The position numbers and the translations under genes were made by a program. A stretch of DNA of 14,131 nt from Nitrospirota bacterium (lineage in GTDB: Bacteria; Nitrospirota; JACRHJ01): assembly GCA_027328825.1 (NCBI GenBank), contig DAHWTK010000040.1, positions 1-14,131 of the forward strand. The letters run 5' to 3'. A model generated the notes under the pieces. It was not told the DNA's origin and did no database searches. It saw only the letters and a program-made list of their open reading frames with translations. This document shows positions 1 through 7,198 of the stretch, piece by piece (the first letter of the stretch is position 1; every line of letters begins with the position of its first letter).

Positions 1-1225
1 TGGTCATTTCAATAAGCCCAAGGTCGGAGAGGTGGTATATATTCGTCTTGGCCTTGTCGTGCGAGAGGTATTCCTGTAGCGAGGTATATACTTTGCGCCT
101 GTTCTCCTCCTTTTCCATGTCGATCAAGTCGAGGATTATTATGCCGCCGATATTGCGGAGCCTGAGCTGGTAGGCGATTTCCCTTACGGCCTCGAGGTTC
201 GTCTTGAGTATCGTGTCCTCGAGGTTTCTCTTCCCCACGTAGCGCCCGGTATTCACGTCTATGGCGGTCAGGGCCTCGGACTGGTCGATTACAATATACC
301 CGCCGGATTTTAGCCACACCTTCCGCCCCAGCGCACGGGAAATTTCTATCTCTACGTCGTATGCGTCGAATATCGGCTCTTCCTTGTCGTAGAGCTCCAT
401 CTTGTCGTTAAGCTGCGGCAGGTATGAGTCCGCGAATTCCTTCACCCTCTGGAATTCCGAGCCGCTGTCTATCACGAGCCTTTCCACGTCCGGGGTGAAG
501 AGGTCGCGGATGGTGCGGAAGACAAGGTCCAAGTCATAGTGAAGCACGGACGGCGCGGAGAGCTTTTCGTTCTTTTTCAGAATCCTCTGCCAGAGAAGCT
601 CAAGGAAGTCCATGTCCCTCTTTAGCTCGGATTCGTCCTGTCCTTCGGAGACCGTGCGGACGATGTATCCAGCGCCGTTCTTTTTGAGAGACGTGACTAT
701 GTCCTTAAGGCGCTTTCTCTCCGTCTCGCTCTCGATGCGCCTTGAGATTCCGACGTGGTCTACGGTCGGCATGTACACGACGTATCTGCCGGGCAGGGTG
801 ACATAGCTCGTTACGCGGGCGCCTTTGGTGCCGATAGGCTCCTTGGCCACCTGGACTATTATCTCCTGCCCCTCCTGGAGAAGCTCTTCAATAGTCATTG
901 TGGAAGGCCGCCTGCGTCTTGGCCTCGCCTCGTCCTCCAGGTCGAGTTCGTCTTCCTCCGTCATGTCTTCCGCCATCATCCGTGCGTATTCTTCCAGGGA
1001 GTTGTATACGTCCGCGACGTACAGGAAGGCAGACTTCTCAAGGCCAATGTCCACGAATGCGGCCTGCATACCCGGAAGGACCTTCACCACCCGGCCCTTG
1101 TAGACGTTGCCGGTGTTGCCGCGGTCCTTCGCGCGCTCGATGAATATTTCCGTGACGAGCTTGTTCTCGAGCAGGGCGACGCGGGTTTCCTGGTTTGTGG
1201 CGTTTACTATTATCTCGGTTGACAT
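1..1225 (-). CDS. rng: Ribonuclease E/G family protein (partial, 3' end outside window)
   Basis: Endoribonuclease of the RNase E/G family, acting on single-stranded RNA in mRNA decay and rRNA maturation in the cytoplasm. The first 408 codons are present; the C-terminus, including the expected CPxC zinc link, lies beyond base 1. The protein starts MSTEIIVNAT, followed by an S1-type RNA-binding domain (about residues 35-145). That domain is interrupted by an acidic then Arg-rich loop at about 85-108. The catalytic DNase I-like part carries AIDVNTG with Asp323 and LDLIDM with Asp366. Their 43-residue spacing equals that of the Mg-binding Asp303/Asp346 of E. coli RNase E. No 5' sensor or catalytic motif is missing in the visible part. 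The start at 1225 is chosen by family N-terminus fit; upstream is only a weak GGGG Shine-Dalgarno. It lies downstream of the radical SAM gene, the usual neighbour, but 143 bases away with a structured repeat between them. Confidence 0.95.
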   Translation of the reverse strand, partial: MSTEIIVNATNQETRVALLENKLVTEIFIERAKDRGNTGNVYKGRVVKVLPGMQAAFVDIGLEKSAFLYVADVYNSLEEYARMMAEDMTEEDELDLEDEARPRRRRPSTMTIEELLQEGQEIIVQVAKEPIGTKGARVTSYVTLPGRYVVYMPTVDHVGISRRIESETERKRLKDIVTSLKKNGAGYIVRTVSEGQDESELKRDMDFLELLWQRILKKNEKLSAPSVLHYDLDLVFRTIRDLFTPDVERLVIDSGSEFQRVKEFADSYLPQLNDKMELYDKEEPIFDAYDVEIEISRALGRKVWLKSGGYIVIDQSEALTAIDVNTGRYVGKRNLEDTILKTNLEAVREIAYQLRLRNIGGIIILDLIDMEKEENRRKVYTSLQEYLSHDKAKTNIYHLSDLGLIEMT

Positions 1226-1249
1226 TGAACCCCGTTATCCGTTTTCTTC

Positions 1250-1353
1250 GGGGAGAGCATTTCTCTCCGAAAAATTATTATTCACAATAATGCCTTGGCG
1301 GCAGCAGTTCTATTTTACGTTCAAGATAATTTTTCTCCGAGAACACTCTCCCC
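1250..1353. repeat. Imperfect inverted-repeat element with internal hairpins (MITE-like or structured leader)
   Basis: The left arm starts GGGGAGAG (1250-1257) and continues TTCTC, then AAAAATTAT. The reverse complement of the right arm starts identically (1346-1353) and also continues TTCTC, then AAAAATTAT. Arms are about 28-30 bases with a few mismatches. Each end can also fold alone (GGAGAG/CTCTCC at 1252-1268; GAGA/TCTC at 1339-1350). The centre has TGCC/GGCA at about 1291-1303. The element sits between the radical SAM stop and the RNase G start, 24 bases upstream of the latter. It could be a small non-autonomous mobile element or the folded 5' leader of rng; the sequence alone does not decide. 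Confidence 0.6.
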
Positions 1354-1368
1354 TCGTTCCGGAATCTT

Positions 1369-4014
1369 TTAATACATCCTCAGCCGTTTTATACGCGCCG
1401 CCCTGGATTCCTCCCGCGAAAGTCCGAATATCGCCTGCACGGCCTCGAAGGGTTTCGCGCTCTTGCCGCCGGACTCGGAAAGGGTGAAAACAACCGTCTT
1501 CCCGCCCTTTAATTCATCCTCTCCCAACCCTCGCCCGCTACTGGGAGAGGGGCCAGGGGAGAGGGTTCGCCCATTGTCTTTTATCCGAAGGTTCTGCACC
1601 ATCGCGCGAACGTCTATCTCTTTCGTCCCCTTGTCCGATATGCGCGAAACCACCGCGCTGTCCTTCGCGAGAAACGCCTCTATCGTGGCTACGGCGTCCG
1701 CTCCCGCCGGGACTTCCGCTTCGTATTCAAATTGGGTGATTCCGACCCCCGCGGGGGCCTCTTTCGGCGAAAGGTAACGGGCCTCGAAGACCCGGACACC
1801 GGACGGCAATACAAGGTTCAGCGCATTTGCAGCTGTTTTCAAGTCTATAGCATAACTCAGTTCCATGTCAAGGATTTCCGCCTCCGACTCTATCCCGACG
1901 GCGAGCGCGGGGCCGAAAGAGAACTTCGGATGCGGATTAAAACCCTCCGAAAAGGCCACGGGCAGGCCAGCTCGCGAGATTGCCCGAAAAAAGAGCGTCA
2001 TCATTTCCGTATGCGAGAGCATCGCAAGCGGCATGAGCTTCGAGTATTTTATGCGCAATCTTGCAGGAAGAGATTTGGCTGAATTTTCGACCAGCCCCCC
2101 TCCCTTAATCCCCCCCACCGCAGGCGGGGAGAGTGGCAGGGATAAGGGGCTATCCTTCCCGTCTTTGCATCCCAGGCCGCAGGCAAGGCACTTCTCCAGG
2201 CAGCCGGGGCTTGCCTCGCCGCGCAGGGCCTTTTCCATCTCTTTTTTGAAGAACCTGTCCGTGACGCCGCAGTCTATATGGCTCCAGGGCAGTATCTCAT
2301 CCGGGGCGAACCCGCGCGCCGCCTCCGCCTCGACATCCAGCCCGGCGTCATGGAACGCATCCCGCCACGTCTGCCATTTAAACTCCTCCGTCCAGCCGTC
2401 GAAGCGCGCGCCCTTCTTCCAGGCGTTATGCAGAGCAGCCCCGAGCTCCCTGCCACCCCTTGCGAACGCGGATTCGAGAGCGCTCATCTCGGCCAGGCCT
2501 GTCTTCATGGCAAAGGGCTTCCGGCCCAGCGCGCCGCCCAGAATCTCCTTTTTTCTTCTCATCTCGGCGACAGGTATCTGCCCCATGCGCTGAAACGGCG
2601 TGTGCGCCTTCGGCACGAAAACCGACACCCCGACGTTGACACCGGCGGAACCGGGCCGGTGGGCCGGCCTTGCGCCGCCGACAGATTGGCCGCGGGCGTT
2701 TCTCCCCGTGTTCAGCACCTTGCGGGAGAGGTCGATTATCCCGCGCAGGTCTTCGTCCGTCTCGGTGGGCAGGCCCACCATGAAATAGAGCTTTATCAGG
2801 TTCCAGCCGGAAGAGAATACGGCGGATGCGGTCTCCATGAGGGCGTCTTCCGTGATGTTTTTGTTTATCACGTCCCGGAGGCGCTGTGTGCCGGCCTCCG
2901 GCGCTATAGTAAAACCCGTCTTCCTTACACGGCCTATCTCCCGGCAGATTTCCGGCGTGAGCGTCCCCACCCTGAGCGACGGAAGAGATACGGATATCCT
3001 CCTCTGCCCGTACGTGTCCATAAGCCCTTTCACCAGCGACAGGAGGCACGAATAATCCCCCGCCGAAAGCGAGGAGAGAGAGATTTCGTCGTAGCCGGTC
3101 GATGAAACGGCGGATTCCGCAAGCGTCATCAAACGCTCCGGGCTTCTCTCTCTTGCGGGGCGGTAGACATACCCTGCCTGGCAGAACCGGCACCCGCGCG
3201 GGCACCCGCGGGATATTTCGAGCTGGACGCGGTTATGCACGGCGGCCATGTACGGAACCGGCGGACGAACGGGGAACGGCGCGGAATCAATATCCTGCAC
3301 CACGCGCCGCTTTATTTTATCGGCTCCGCCGGCAATGTTTTTTATCGCCTTTATCTTCCCGTCAGGGCATCTGGATACTTCGAAATGCGCCGGCACGTAT
3401 ACGCCCTCTATCTTCGAGAGCGCGTCAAGCAAAACCGCCCTGTCGTTCACGCCCTTTTTCTTGAAGTCCAGCAGGACGTCCGAAATCTCCAGCACGGATT
3501 CCTCGGAGTCGCCTGTGTCGAAGGCGTCGATGAAATCGGCCAGGGGCTCCGGGGAAAGCGCGCACGGCCCGCCCGCGATGACAAGCGGGTGCGAAGGCCC
3601 CCGGTCTTTCGCGTAAAGCGGTATTCCGGCAAGATCGAGCATGTTCAAGACGTTCGAGTACGACAACTCGTACTGGAGCGTGAAGGCTACGACATCCATC
3701 TCCGCAAGCGGCGTGAAGCCTTCCAGGGCGTAGAGCGGCAGGTTGTGCGCCCTCAGTTTTTCCTCCATGTCCCGCCACGGCGCGAAAGCCCTTTGCGCCC
3801 ATATCTCCGGGCGCGAATTCAGTATCTCGTAGAGGATTTTTATCCCTATGTGGGACATGCCGACTTCGTAGGCGTCTGGGAAGCATAGCGCCCAGTTGAG
3901 CCGGACGGACTCCTTATCCTTCACGACGGCGTTTATCTCGGAGCCGATATAGCGCGATGGCTTACTGACGAGGGGGAGGATTTGGAAAATTTTATCTTTT
4001 ATATCGAAGGTCAT
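1369..4014 (-). CDS. Radical SAM protein (TIGR03960-like) fused to DUF2344 (TIGR03936-like) domain
   Basis: 881-residue fusion of a B12-binding-type radical SAM enzyme and the DUF2344 'radical SAM-linked' domain. Residues about 40-190 form the N-terminal cobalamin-binding-like domain (PDAYEVGMSHIG). The radical SAM core has the 4Fe-4S triad CPRGCRFC (Cys271, Cys275, Cys278) and runs to about 500. A second cysteine cluster, CLEKCLACGLGC (Cys605, 609, 612, 616), closes the first half. DUF2344 begins near 651 (RLRIKYSKL, then LSHTEMM and GFNPHPKFSFG) and runs to the end. The reaction is unknown; fused and split versions habitually sit beside rng. Two stretches do not belong to the family: about 619-642 and about 816-838 are translations of palindromic repeats inserted in frame. 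Residues 441-459 may be a third insert. The start at 4014 has a weak GAGAG four bases upstream and is preceded closely by a repeat. Confidence 0.9.
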   Translation of the reverse strand: MTFDIKDKIFQILPLVSKPSRYIGSEINAVVKDKESVRLNWALCFPDAYEVGMSHIGIKILYEILNSRPEIWAQRAFAPWRDMEEKLRAHNLPLYALEGFTPLAEMDVVAFTLQYELSYSNVLNMLDLAGIPLYAKDRGPSHPLVIAGGPCALSPEPLADFIDAFDTGDSEESVLEISDVLLDFKKKGVNDRAVLLDALSKIEGVYVPAHFEVSRCPDGKIKAIKNIAGGADKIKRRVVQDIDSAPFPVRPPVPYMAAVHNRVQLEISRGCPRGCRFCQAGYVYRPARERSPERLMTLAESAVSSTGYDEISLSSLSAGDYSCLLSLVKGLMDTYGQRRISVSLPSLRVGTLTPEICREIGRVRKTGFTIAPEAGTQRLRDVINKNITEDALMETASAVFSSGWNLIKLYFMVGLPTETDEDLRGIIDLSRKVLNTGRNARGQSVGGARPAHRPGSAGVNVGVSVFVPKAHTPFQRMGQIPVAEMRRKKEILGGALGRKPFAMKTGLAEMSALESAFARGGRELGAALHNAWKKGARFDGWTEEFKWQTWRDAFHDAGLDVEAEAARGFAPDEILPWSHIDCGVTDRFFKKEMEKALRGEASPGCLEKCLACGLGCKDGKDSPLSLPLSPPAVGGIKGGGLVENSAKSLPARLRIKYSKLMPLAMLSHTEMMTLFFRAISRAGLPVAFSEGFNPHPKFSFGPALAVGIESEAEILDMELSYAIDLKTAANALNLVLPSGVRVFEARYLSPKEAPAGVGITQFEYEAEVPAGADAVATIEAFLAKDSAVVSRISDKGTKEIDVRAMVQNLRIKDNGRTLSPGPSPSSGRGLGEDELKGGKTVVFTLSESGGKSAKPFEAVQAIFGLSREESRAARIKRLRMY
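1515..1567. repeat. Palindromic repeat inside the radical SAM gene (DUF2344 part)
   Basis: A pyrimidine-rich half followed by a purine-rich half. CCTCTCCCA (1518-1526) pairs perfectly with TGGGAGAGG (1542-1550), and AACCCTC (1526-1532) with GAGGGTT (1561-1567), giving interleaved arms. This composition is typical of dispersed 'CCCTCTCCC...GGGAGAGGG' repeats seen between genes in many bacteria. Here it is translated, on the minus strand, as a Pro/Ser/Gly-rich stretch containing LSPGPSPSSGRG, between the family-like segments QNLRIKDNG and TVVFTL. The reading frame is kept. Confidence 0.75.
2089..2150. repeat. Palindromic repeat inside the radical SAM gene (interdomain linker)
   Basis: A C-rich run with CCCTTAATCCC near 2102-2112 faces a G-rich run with GGGATAAGGGG near 2139-2149, around a CCGC/GCGG core. 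This is the form of the common 'CCCCTTAATCCCCC...' intergenic repeat. On the minus strand it is read in frame as a low-complexity peptide with SPPAVGGIKGGG (about residues 629-640). It falls exactly between the Cys605-616 cluster and the start of the DUF2344 domain. It differs in sequence from the repeat at 1515-1567. Confidence 0.7.
2640..2684. repeat. Possible third in-frame GC-rich palindromic insert
   Basis: CGGCGG (2643-2648) and CCGCCG (2675-2680) flank nested CCGG and GGGCC repeats. The protein here (about residues 441-459, Gly/Ala/Arg-rich) is an extra loop. It comes before VGVSVFVPKAHTPF, where I recall family members being shorter. It could also be an ordinary variable loop in GC-rich DNA. 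Confidence 0.3.
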
Positions 4015-4027
4015 TTATCTCTCATCT

Positions 4028-4084
4028 GTAGCTGCCCGATTTATCGGGCTAAAGTTAAAAGCGCCCCATAAATGGGGCGGCTAC
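4028..4084. repeat. Two-hairpin palindromic (REP-like) element
   Basis: GTAGC (4028-4032) and GCTAC (4080-4084) enclose two perfect hairpins: GCCCGAT/ATCGGGC (4034-4049) and CGCCCCAT/ATGGGGCG (4062-4079), joined by an A-rich linker. The layout is that of a dispersed repetitive extragenic palindrome. It fills the gap between rodA and the radical SAM gene and ends 13 bases before the latter's ATG, so it would also fold in that gene's mRNA leader. Confidence 0.75.
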
Positions 4085-4107
4085 TGTTTCAGATTTTTGG
4101 GACTAAT

Positions 4108-4137
4108 AAAAAAGCTTGAATCTCCGCAGATTCACGC
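4108..4137 (-). terminator. Putative intrinsic terminator at the rodA 3' end
   Basis: Read on the minus strand, TGAATCT - GCGG - AGATTCA forms a 7-bp hairpin (4117-4134). It is extended by two more pairs after one mismatch, and followed directly by six T (4108-4113). It overlaps the last codons of rodA, and the repaired rodA stop lies at 4103-4105. The stem is AT-rich, so termination may be partial and leave read-through into the radical SAM and rng genes. Confidence 0.5.
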
Positions 4138-5223
4138 TGGCAAGAAGCCCAACGCAATCAGCGTCGTCAGAGCGGACGTGCCGCCGTAGCTGACGAGCGG
4201 GAGCGGAACTCCGACGACGGGCATAATCCCCACGGTCATGCCGATGTTTATGACGATATGGAAAAATATCATCGCCACAGCCCCGACGGCAAGCAGCGCG
4301 CCGAAACGATCCTTCGCCTTCTGCGCCGTTTCTATGCCCCAGAGGACTATGAACAGATACACTGCGAGCACGGTAATGGAGCCTATGAAACCCCACTCCT
4401 CAGAGATGACGGAGAATATGAAGTCGGTATGCCTCTCCGGCAGGAAGCTGAGCTGACTCTGGGTTCCGTGCAGGAAGCCCTTCCCGAATATGGAGCCGGA
4501 GCCGATGGCGATCTTCGACTGTATGATGTGATAGCCCGCGCCGGACGGGTCCTGCTCGGGCGAGAGGAACATCGTGAGGCGCTTTTTCTGGTAGTCCTTC
4601 AGGTGCTTCCAGAGGATGCCCCAGGCGGCGGGCGCCGAGATTGCGGAAGCAGTCAGCAGTATAAGGAAGGATTTTATCCTTACCCCCGCGACAATCACGA
4701 CTGCGCAGAATATGAAAAGGAACATAAGTCCCGTGCCGAGGTCCGGCTGTTTTACAACAAGGCCCACCGGGAGCATGACGAGCAATAAAGGCTTTACGAG
4801 CTGGCGGAGCGTATGGCCCTTGGTTATGCCGTCCTCGGCGAAATACTTTGCGAGCGCGACAATTATGAATAGCTTTGCGACCTCGGACGGCTGGAAAGTA
4901 AACGGTCCCAGGTGCAGCCACCTCTGCGCGCCCATGCCGGAATGCCCCACGGCCAGAGTCGCCAGGAGGAGCAGTATCGCCGCGACATACAGGACGTATC
5001 CCCAGCGCTCCAGGCGCCGGTAATCGAAGAACGCAATGGCGGCCATGGTCGCAAGCCCGAAAACTATCCATATGAGCTGTTTTTTGAACAGGGCGTGCGT
5101 CCCGCCGCTCATACTGTATGTGGCGGAATAGACCGCGGTAAGGCCGATTGCGATAAGCAGCCCGACCGAGACGAGGAAGCTCACGTCGAAATTGGAGATT
5201 ATCCTTTTGTGTCTATCTACCAT
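4132..5223 (-). CDS. rodA: RodA, SEDS peptidoglycan glycosyltransferase of the elongasome (C-terminus frameshifted)
   Basis: Polytopic inner-membrane SEDS enzyme that polymerises lipid II into glycan strands, in partnership with PBP2. Family motifs present: QPSEVAK (111-117), KQPDLGTG (158-165), LPERHTDFIFSVISEEWG with the presumed catalytic Asp267, and VVGVPLPLVSYGGTSAL (336-352). About ten hydrophobic segments are visible. The start at 5223 is preferred over an ATG at 5238 because GGAGAGGA lies five bases upstream; it overlaps the PBP2 stop by 11 bases, suggesting translational coupling. The frame stops early after IALGFLPA. The expected ending, GLLASVNLRRFKLFY with its stop at 4103-4105, is present in the -1 frame. 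One missing C in the GGGC run near 4145-4150 would explain this, either as a real mutation or a sequence error. The active-site region is intact. Confidence 0.93.
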   Translation of the reverse strand: MVDRHKRIISNFDVSFLVSVGLLIAIGLTAVYSATYSMSGGTHALFKKQLIWIVFGLATMAAIAFFDYRRLERWGYVLYVAAILLLLATLAVGHSGMGAQRWLHLGPFTFQPSEVAKLFIIVALAKYFAEDGITKGHTLRQLVKPLLLVMLPVGLVVKQPDLGTGLMFLFIFCAVVIVAGVRIKSFLILLTASAISAPAAWGILWKHLKDYQKKRLTMFLSPEQDPSGAGYHIIQSKIAIGSGSIFGKGFLHGTQSQLSFLPERHTDFIFSVISEEWGFIGSITVLAVYLFIVLWGIETAQKAKDRFGALLAVGAVAMIFFHIVINIGMTVGIMPVVGVPLPLVSYGGTSALTTLIALGFLPA

Positions 5224-7192
5224 GCCTGTCCTCTCCAAGCAACATACGGGTCTTGGCCGCGCCGGTCATTGACCTGAACGCCTTCAAACGGCTGCCGGTA
5301 AAATTGCCGAACTTCACCGCTGCTCTGTGAAGGATCGTGCCGGTGAGGTTCCCGAACCCGTTCTTTTCGGCTATGGATTTGTCGTCTATCCTCAGATAGG
5401 CTTTTATGACCTGCTTCGCCAGAGGCCCGCATGCGGAGCCGCCATGCCCGGCGTGTTCCATAAGTATGGCGACGGCTATCTTCGGATTGTAAAGAGGCGC
5501 AACGGCCACGAGCCATGCATTATCCCTGAACTTCGCCCCGCGCCCTCTGCCCAGGCCGATAACCTGCGCCGTCCCCGTCTTGCCGCCTATGACGACTTTT
5601 TTCGATGACGCCAGGTGCGCGGTGCCCCCCGGCTCGTTTACGACGCCGTACATCCCGTCGCGTATTATGTCCAGGTTGGCCTGTTTCACCGGAAGCTTCC
5701 AGAGAATATCCGGCGGGAACTGCGTTATGCTGCCGTTGCCATATTTTATCGCGCTCACGACCCGGGGCCGGTAGAGCACGCCCCCGTTCGTTATCGTCGC
5801 CGCCATCCTTGCGAGCTGTATGGGCGTGACATTGACGTAGCCCTGGCCTATGGCGCAGGATATGGTCTCTCCGGGATACCACTTGCAATGGCGGTATTTC
5901 AGCTTCCATGCGGTGGAGGGAATCAGGCCGCTATCCTCCCTGAGGCCGATGCCTGTCTTCATTCCAAGGCCCAGGTAATTCGCGTATTTTGCGATTTTAT
6001 CGATACCAAGGATGTTGCCGAGGTTATAGAAATACGTATCGCAGGACTGGACGATGGCCTTGTGTAGCGTGGTGCGGCCATGTCCGTGCTTGTCCCAGCA
6101 GTGGAATACCCTGCCGCCGAAGGGCCATCCGCCCGTGCAGAATACCACCGGAGAGTCGGGTGTCGCCTTCCCCGTCTCAAGCCCCGCCAGGGACACGGCC
6201 AGCTTGAACGTGGAGCCGGGCGGGAACTGCCCCTGGAGCGCCCGGTTGTCGAGCGGCTTGCCGGGGTCTGTCGTCAGATACTGCCAGTCCTTGCCCGTCA
6301 GACCCACCGTGAAGATGTTCGGGTCGAAGGATGGCTTGGACACCATTGCAAGTATGTCCCCGTTCCTGGGGTCGATTGCCACAAGCGCCCCGGTCTTTCC
6401 CTTCAGGCCATCTTCCGCCGCCTGCTGCGCCCGGAAATCAATAGTTGTGACGAGGTCGTTGCCGGCTATGGGATTCACGGTATACAGGACCTTTTTCTGG
6501 TGTCCCGTGGCGTCCACCTCTATGGCCCTCTTGCCCGGCACGCCGCGTATGTATTTGTCGAACGCCTGCTCCAGACCGTACTGGCCTATGAGGAAATCGG
6601 GCGGGAGGTCCGCGTATTTTGCAATCTTGTGCTGCGCGGGTGTTATTTTTCCGATGTAGCCTATAAGGTGCGAGGCGAAATCCCCATACGGATAATAGCG
6701 CCTGAGTTCCACCTGCACGGAGACGCCCGGCAGGCTGTCCTTCAGTGCCTCGACCTCCGACACCTCCGCAAACGAGGCGTTCTCTCGAACGCGGATGGGC
6801 TGGTACGGGTTGCGGAATTTCTCCGACCTTACATAGTCCTCAAGGTCCTGGGGCGTCACGCCGAGTATGCCCGAGAGCTTCTGCATCACCTCCGGCTTGC
6901 CCTTGGCGTCTTCGGGGGTGAAGGTTATGGTATAGCTCGGCGTGTTGTCGGCCAGCGGGATTCCGTTTCTGTCGTAGATTATACCCCTGGGCGGACGTAT
7001 GCTTACGACGCGGATACGGTTGTCCTCGGAGAGCTTCCGGTAATACGGGCCCTTTATCACCTGGAGATACCAGAGCCGAAGGACAATCACGGCGAAAAAG
7101 ACCACAACGCATACGGAGAGCAGCCACAGACGTCTTTTTATATCGCCCGCGCCGTCTCCCTCACCATAGAACCCGCTTCTGTCAGACTTCAT
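5213..7192 (-). CDS. mrdA: Penicillin-binding protein 2 (elongation-specific transpeptidase)
   Basis: Class B PBP that cross-links peptidoglycan during cell elongation, anchored in the inner membrane with its domain in the periplasm. 659 residues: short cytoplasmic tail, one membrane helix (about 22-42), then the dimerisation/pedestal domain with RPPRGIIYDRNG (66-77). The transpeptidase domain has STFK with catalytic Ser327, SCD (383-385) and KTGT (538-541). Asp346, Cys365, His371 and Cys384 fall where I recall the zinc-binding Asp350, Asp365, His371 and Cys384 of E. coli PBP2, with Cys in place of one Asp. A basic tail of about 50 residues follows the catalytic domain. The start at 7192 lies six bases after the mreD stop, with a weak AGG upstream; its 3' end overlaps rodA. 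Confidence 0.96.
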   Translation of the reverse strand: MKSDRSGFYGEGDGAGDIKRRLWLLSVCVVVFFAVIVLRLWYLQVIKGPYYRKLSEDNRIRVVSIRPPRGIIYDRNGIPLADNTPSYTITFTPEDAKGKPEVMQKLSGILGVTPQDLEDYVRSEKFRNPYQPIRVRENASFAEVSEVEALKDSLPGVSVQVELRRYYPYGDFASHLIGYIGKITPAQHKIAKYADLPPDFLIGQYGLEQAFDKYIRGVPGKRAIEVDATGHQKKVLYTVNPIAGNDLVTTIDFRAQQAAEDGLKGKTGALVAIDPRNGDILAMVSKPSFDPNIFTVGLTGKDWQYLTTDPGKPLDNRALQGQFPPGSTFKLAVSLAGLETGKATPDSPVVFCTGGWPFGGRVFHCWDKHGHGRTTLHKAIVQSCDTYFYNLGNILGIDKIAKYANYLGLGMKTGIGLREDSGLIPSTAWKLKYRHCKWYPGETISCAIGQGYVNVTPIQLARMAATITNGGVLYRPRVVSAIKYGNGSITQFPPDILWKLPVKQANLDIIRDGMYGVVNEPGGTAHLASSKKVVIGGKTGTAQVIGLGRGRGAKFRDNAWLVAVAPLYNPKIAVAILMEHAGHGGSACGPLAKQVIKAYLRIDDKSIAEKNGFGNLTGTILHRAAVKFGNFTGSRLKAFRSMTGAAKTRMLLGEDRHGR

Positions 7193-7198
7193 CTAAGC

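Noticed and set aside
755..1222. 155-codon plus-strand frame opposite the RNase G gene
   Set aside because: It is antisense to conserved RNase E/G codons, has no ribosome binding site and its product is low-complexity.
1250..1353. CRISPR array or tRNA
   Set aside because: The repeats are inverted and single, not regularly spaced direct repeats. No tRNA-like cloverleaf with anticodon and T-loop was found here or at the other palindromes.
2278..3105. 275-codon plus-strand frame opposite the radical SAM gene
   Set aside because: Shadow of a clearly conserved minus-strand gene; no family features.
4140..4152. Programmed -1 frameshift in rodA
   Set aside because: The -1 frame does give the normal C-terminus, but no canonical X XXY YYZ heptamer is present, and a simple missing base is a better explanation.
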